This document shows, in pieces, positions 6,800 through 6,952 of a stretch of 6,952 bases of DNA. The DNA is taken from NCBI GenBank assembly GCA_029261435.1, contig JAJDBI010000314.1, forward strand, positions 1-6,952. The letters run 5' to 3'. A program made the position numbers and the translations under genes. The notes below the pieces were generated by a model that saw nothing but the letters and a program-made list of their open reading frames with translations, was not told the origin of the DNA and ran no database searches. Each line of letters starts with the position of its first letter. Position 1 is the stretch's first letter. The stretch comes from Nitrospinaceae bacterium (GTDB taxonomy: Bacteria > Nitrospinota > Nitrospinia > Nitrospinales > VA-1).

Positions 6800-6952
6800 T
6801 CAAGCCAGGATGGTATTTTCCAGGTTTGCTCCCTTGGTGATCGCTTTTGCGATGTTAGCATCGACGAGATATGCATCTGCAAGGTTGGCATTGGTGAAGT
6901 TGGTGCCATGCAAATTTGCTTCCAGAAGAAAGGCATTTTTAAGGTTGCCTCC
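6800..6952 (-). CDS. Pentapeptide-repeat protein, C-terminal 50 residues (5' end outside window)
   Basis: Read on the - strand, the last 153 bases of the window are one open frame ending in TGA at 6802-6800. The 50 residues show pentapeptide repeats of the A(N/D)LXX type: GGNLKNAFLLEANLHGTNFT, then NANLADAYLVDANIAKA, and a final GANLENTILA. Such repeats fold into a right-handed quadrilateral beta-helix. Members of the family have very varied roles, many unknown, so no function is assigned. The N-terminus, total length and any signal peptide are outside the window. The gene is convergent with the lipoprotein gene, with 18 bp between the stop codons. Confidence 0.85.
   Translation of the reverse strand, partial: GGNLKNAFLLEANLHGTNFTNANLADAYLVDANIAKAITKGANLENTILA

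Noticed and set aside
6779..6802. Inverted repeat TGAGC / GCTCA spanning both convergent stop codons, possible bidirectional terminator
   Set aside because: The stem is only 5 bp with a 14-base loop and no T-tract on either strand. Much of the symmetry comes from two TGA stops facing each other.

Overview
The window is a gene-dense stretch of chromosome from what looks like a Gram-negative bacterium with a fairly AT-rich genome. The evidence is a Sec-exported periplasmic binding protein, a lipobox lipoprotein and a two-TM sensor kinase. The mix of hybrid histidine kinases, a Reg_prop-type propeller, a SUMF1-fold lipoprotein and a pentapeptide-repeat protein is typical of environmental, often marine, bacteria with large signalling repertoires. 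The sequence alone does not fix the phylum. No mobile element, tRNA, rRNA or CRISPR array is visible.

Left part (1-4582, all + strand) is a signalling block. It holds the 3' part of a PAS-type hybrid histidine kinase, a PstS-like periplasmic substrate-binding protein (1441-2325), and a second hybrid kinase (2345-4582) with two TM helices, a Cache-like periplasmic sensor, HAMP, HisKA, HATPase and a C-terminal receiver. The catalytic modules of the two kinases are clearly paralogous and nearly equal in length, so they look like an old duplication with different sensor inputs on each copy. The binding protein sits 19 bp upstream of the second kinase, and no transporter permease or ATPase gene is visible. 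It may therefore serve as a periplasmic co-receptor for the kinase rather than in transport. Neither kinase carries an output domain, so the DNA-binding or second-messenger partner must lie elsewhere.

Middle and right part (4720-6781) is a divergent pair. A secreted single-domain seven-bladed beta-propeller built of Reg_prop-like repeats is on the - strand. A lipoprotein with a SUMF1/formylglycine-generating-enzyme fold that lacks the catalytic cysteines is on the + strand. Their start codons overlap in one CATG at 5902-5905, so each promoter must lie inside the other gene. A good candidate for the + strand promoter is seen inside the propeller's signal-peptide codons.

The right edge (6800-6952, - strand) holds the C-terminal 50 residues of a pentapeptide-repeat protein, convergent with the lipoprotein gene and separated from it by 18 bp. 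Gaps between genes are short (120, 19, 137, about 0 and 18 bp). There is no gene-free stretch over 300 bases.
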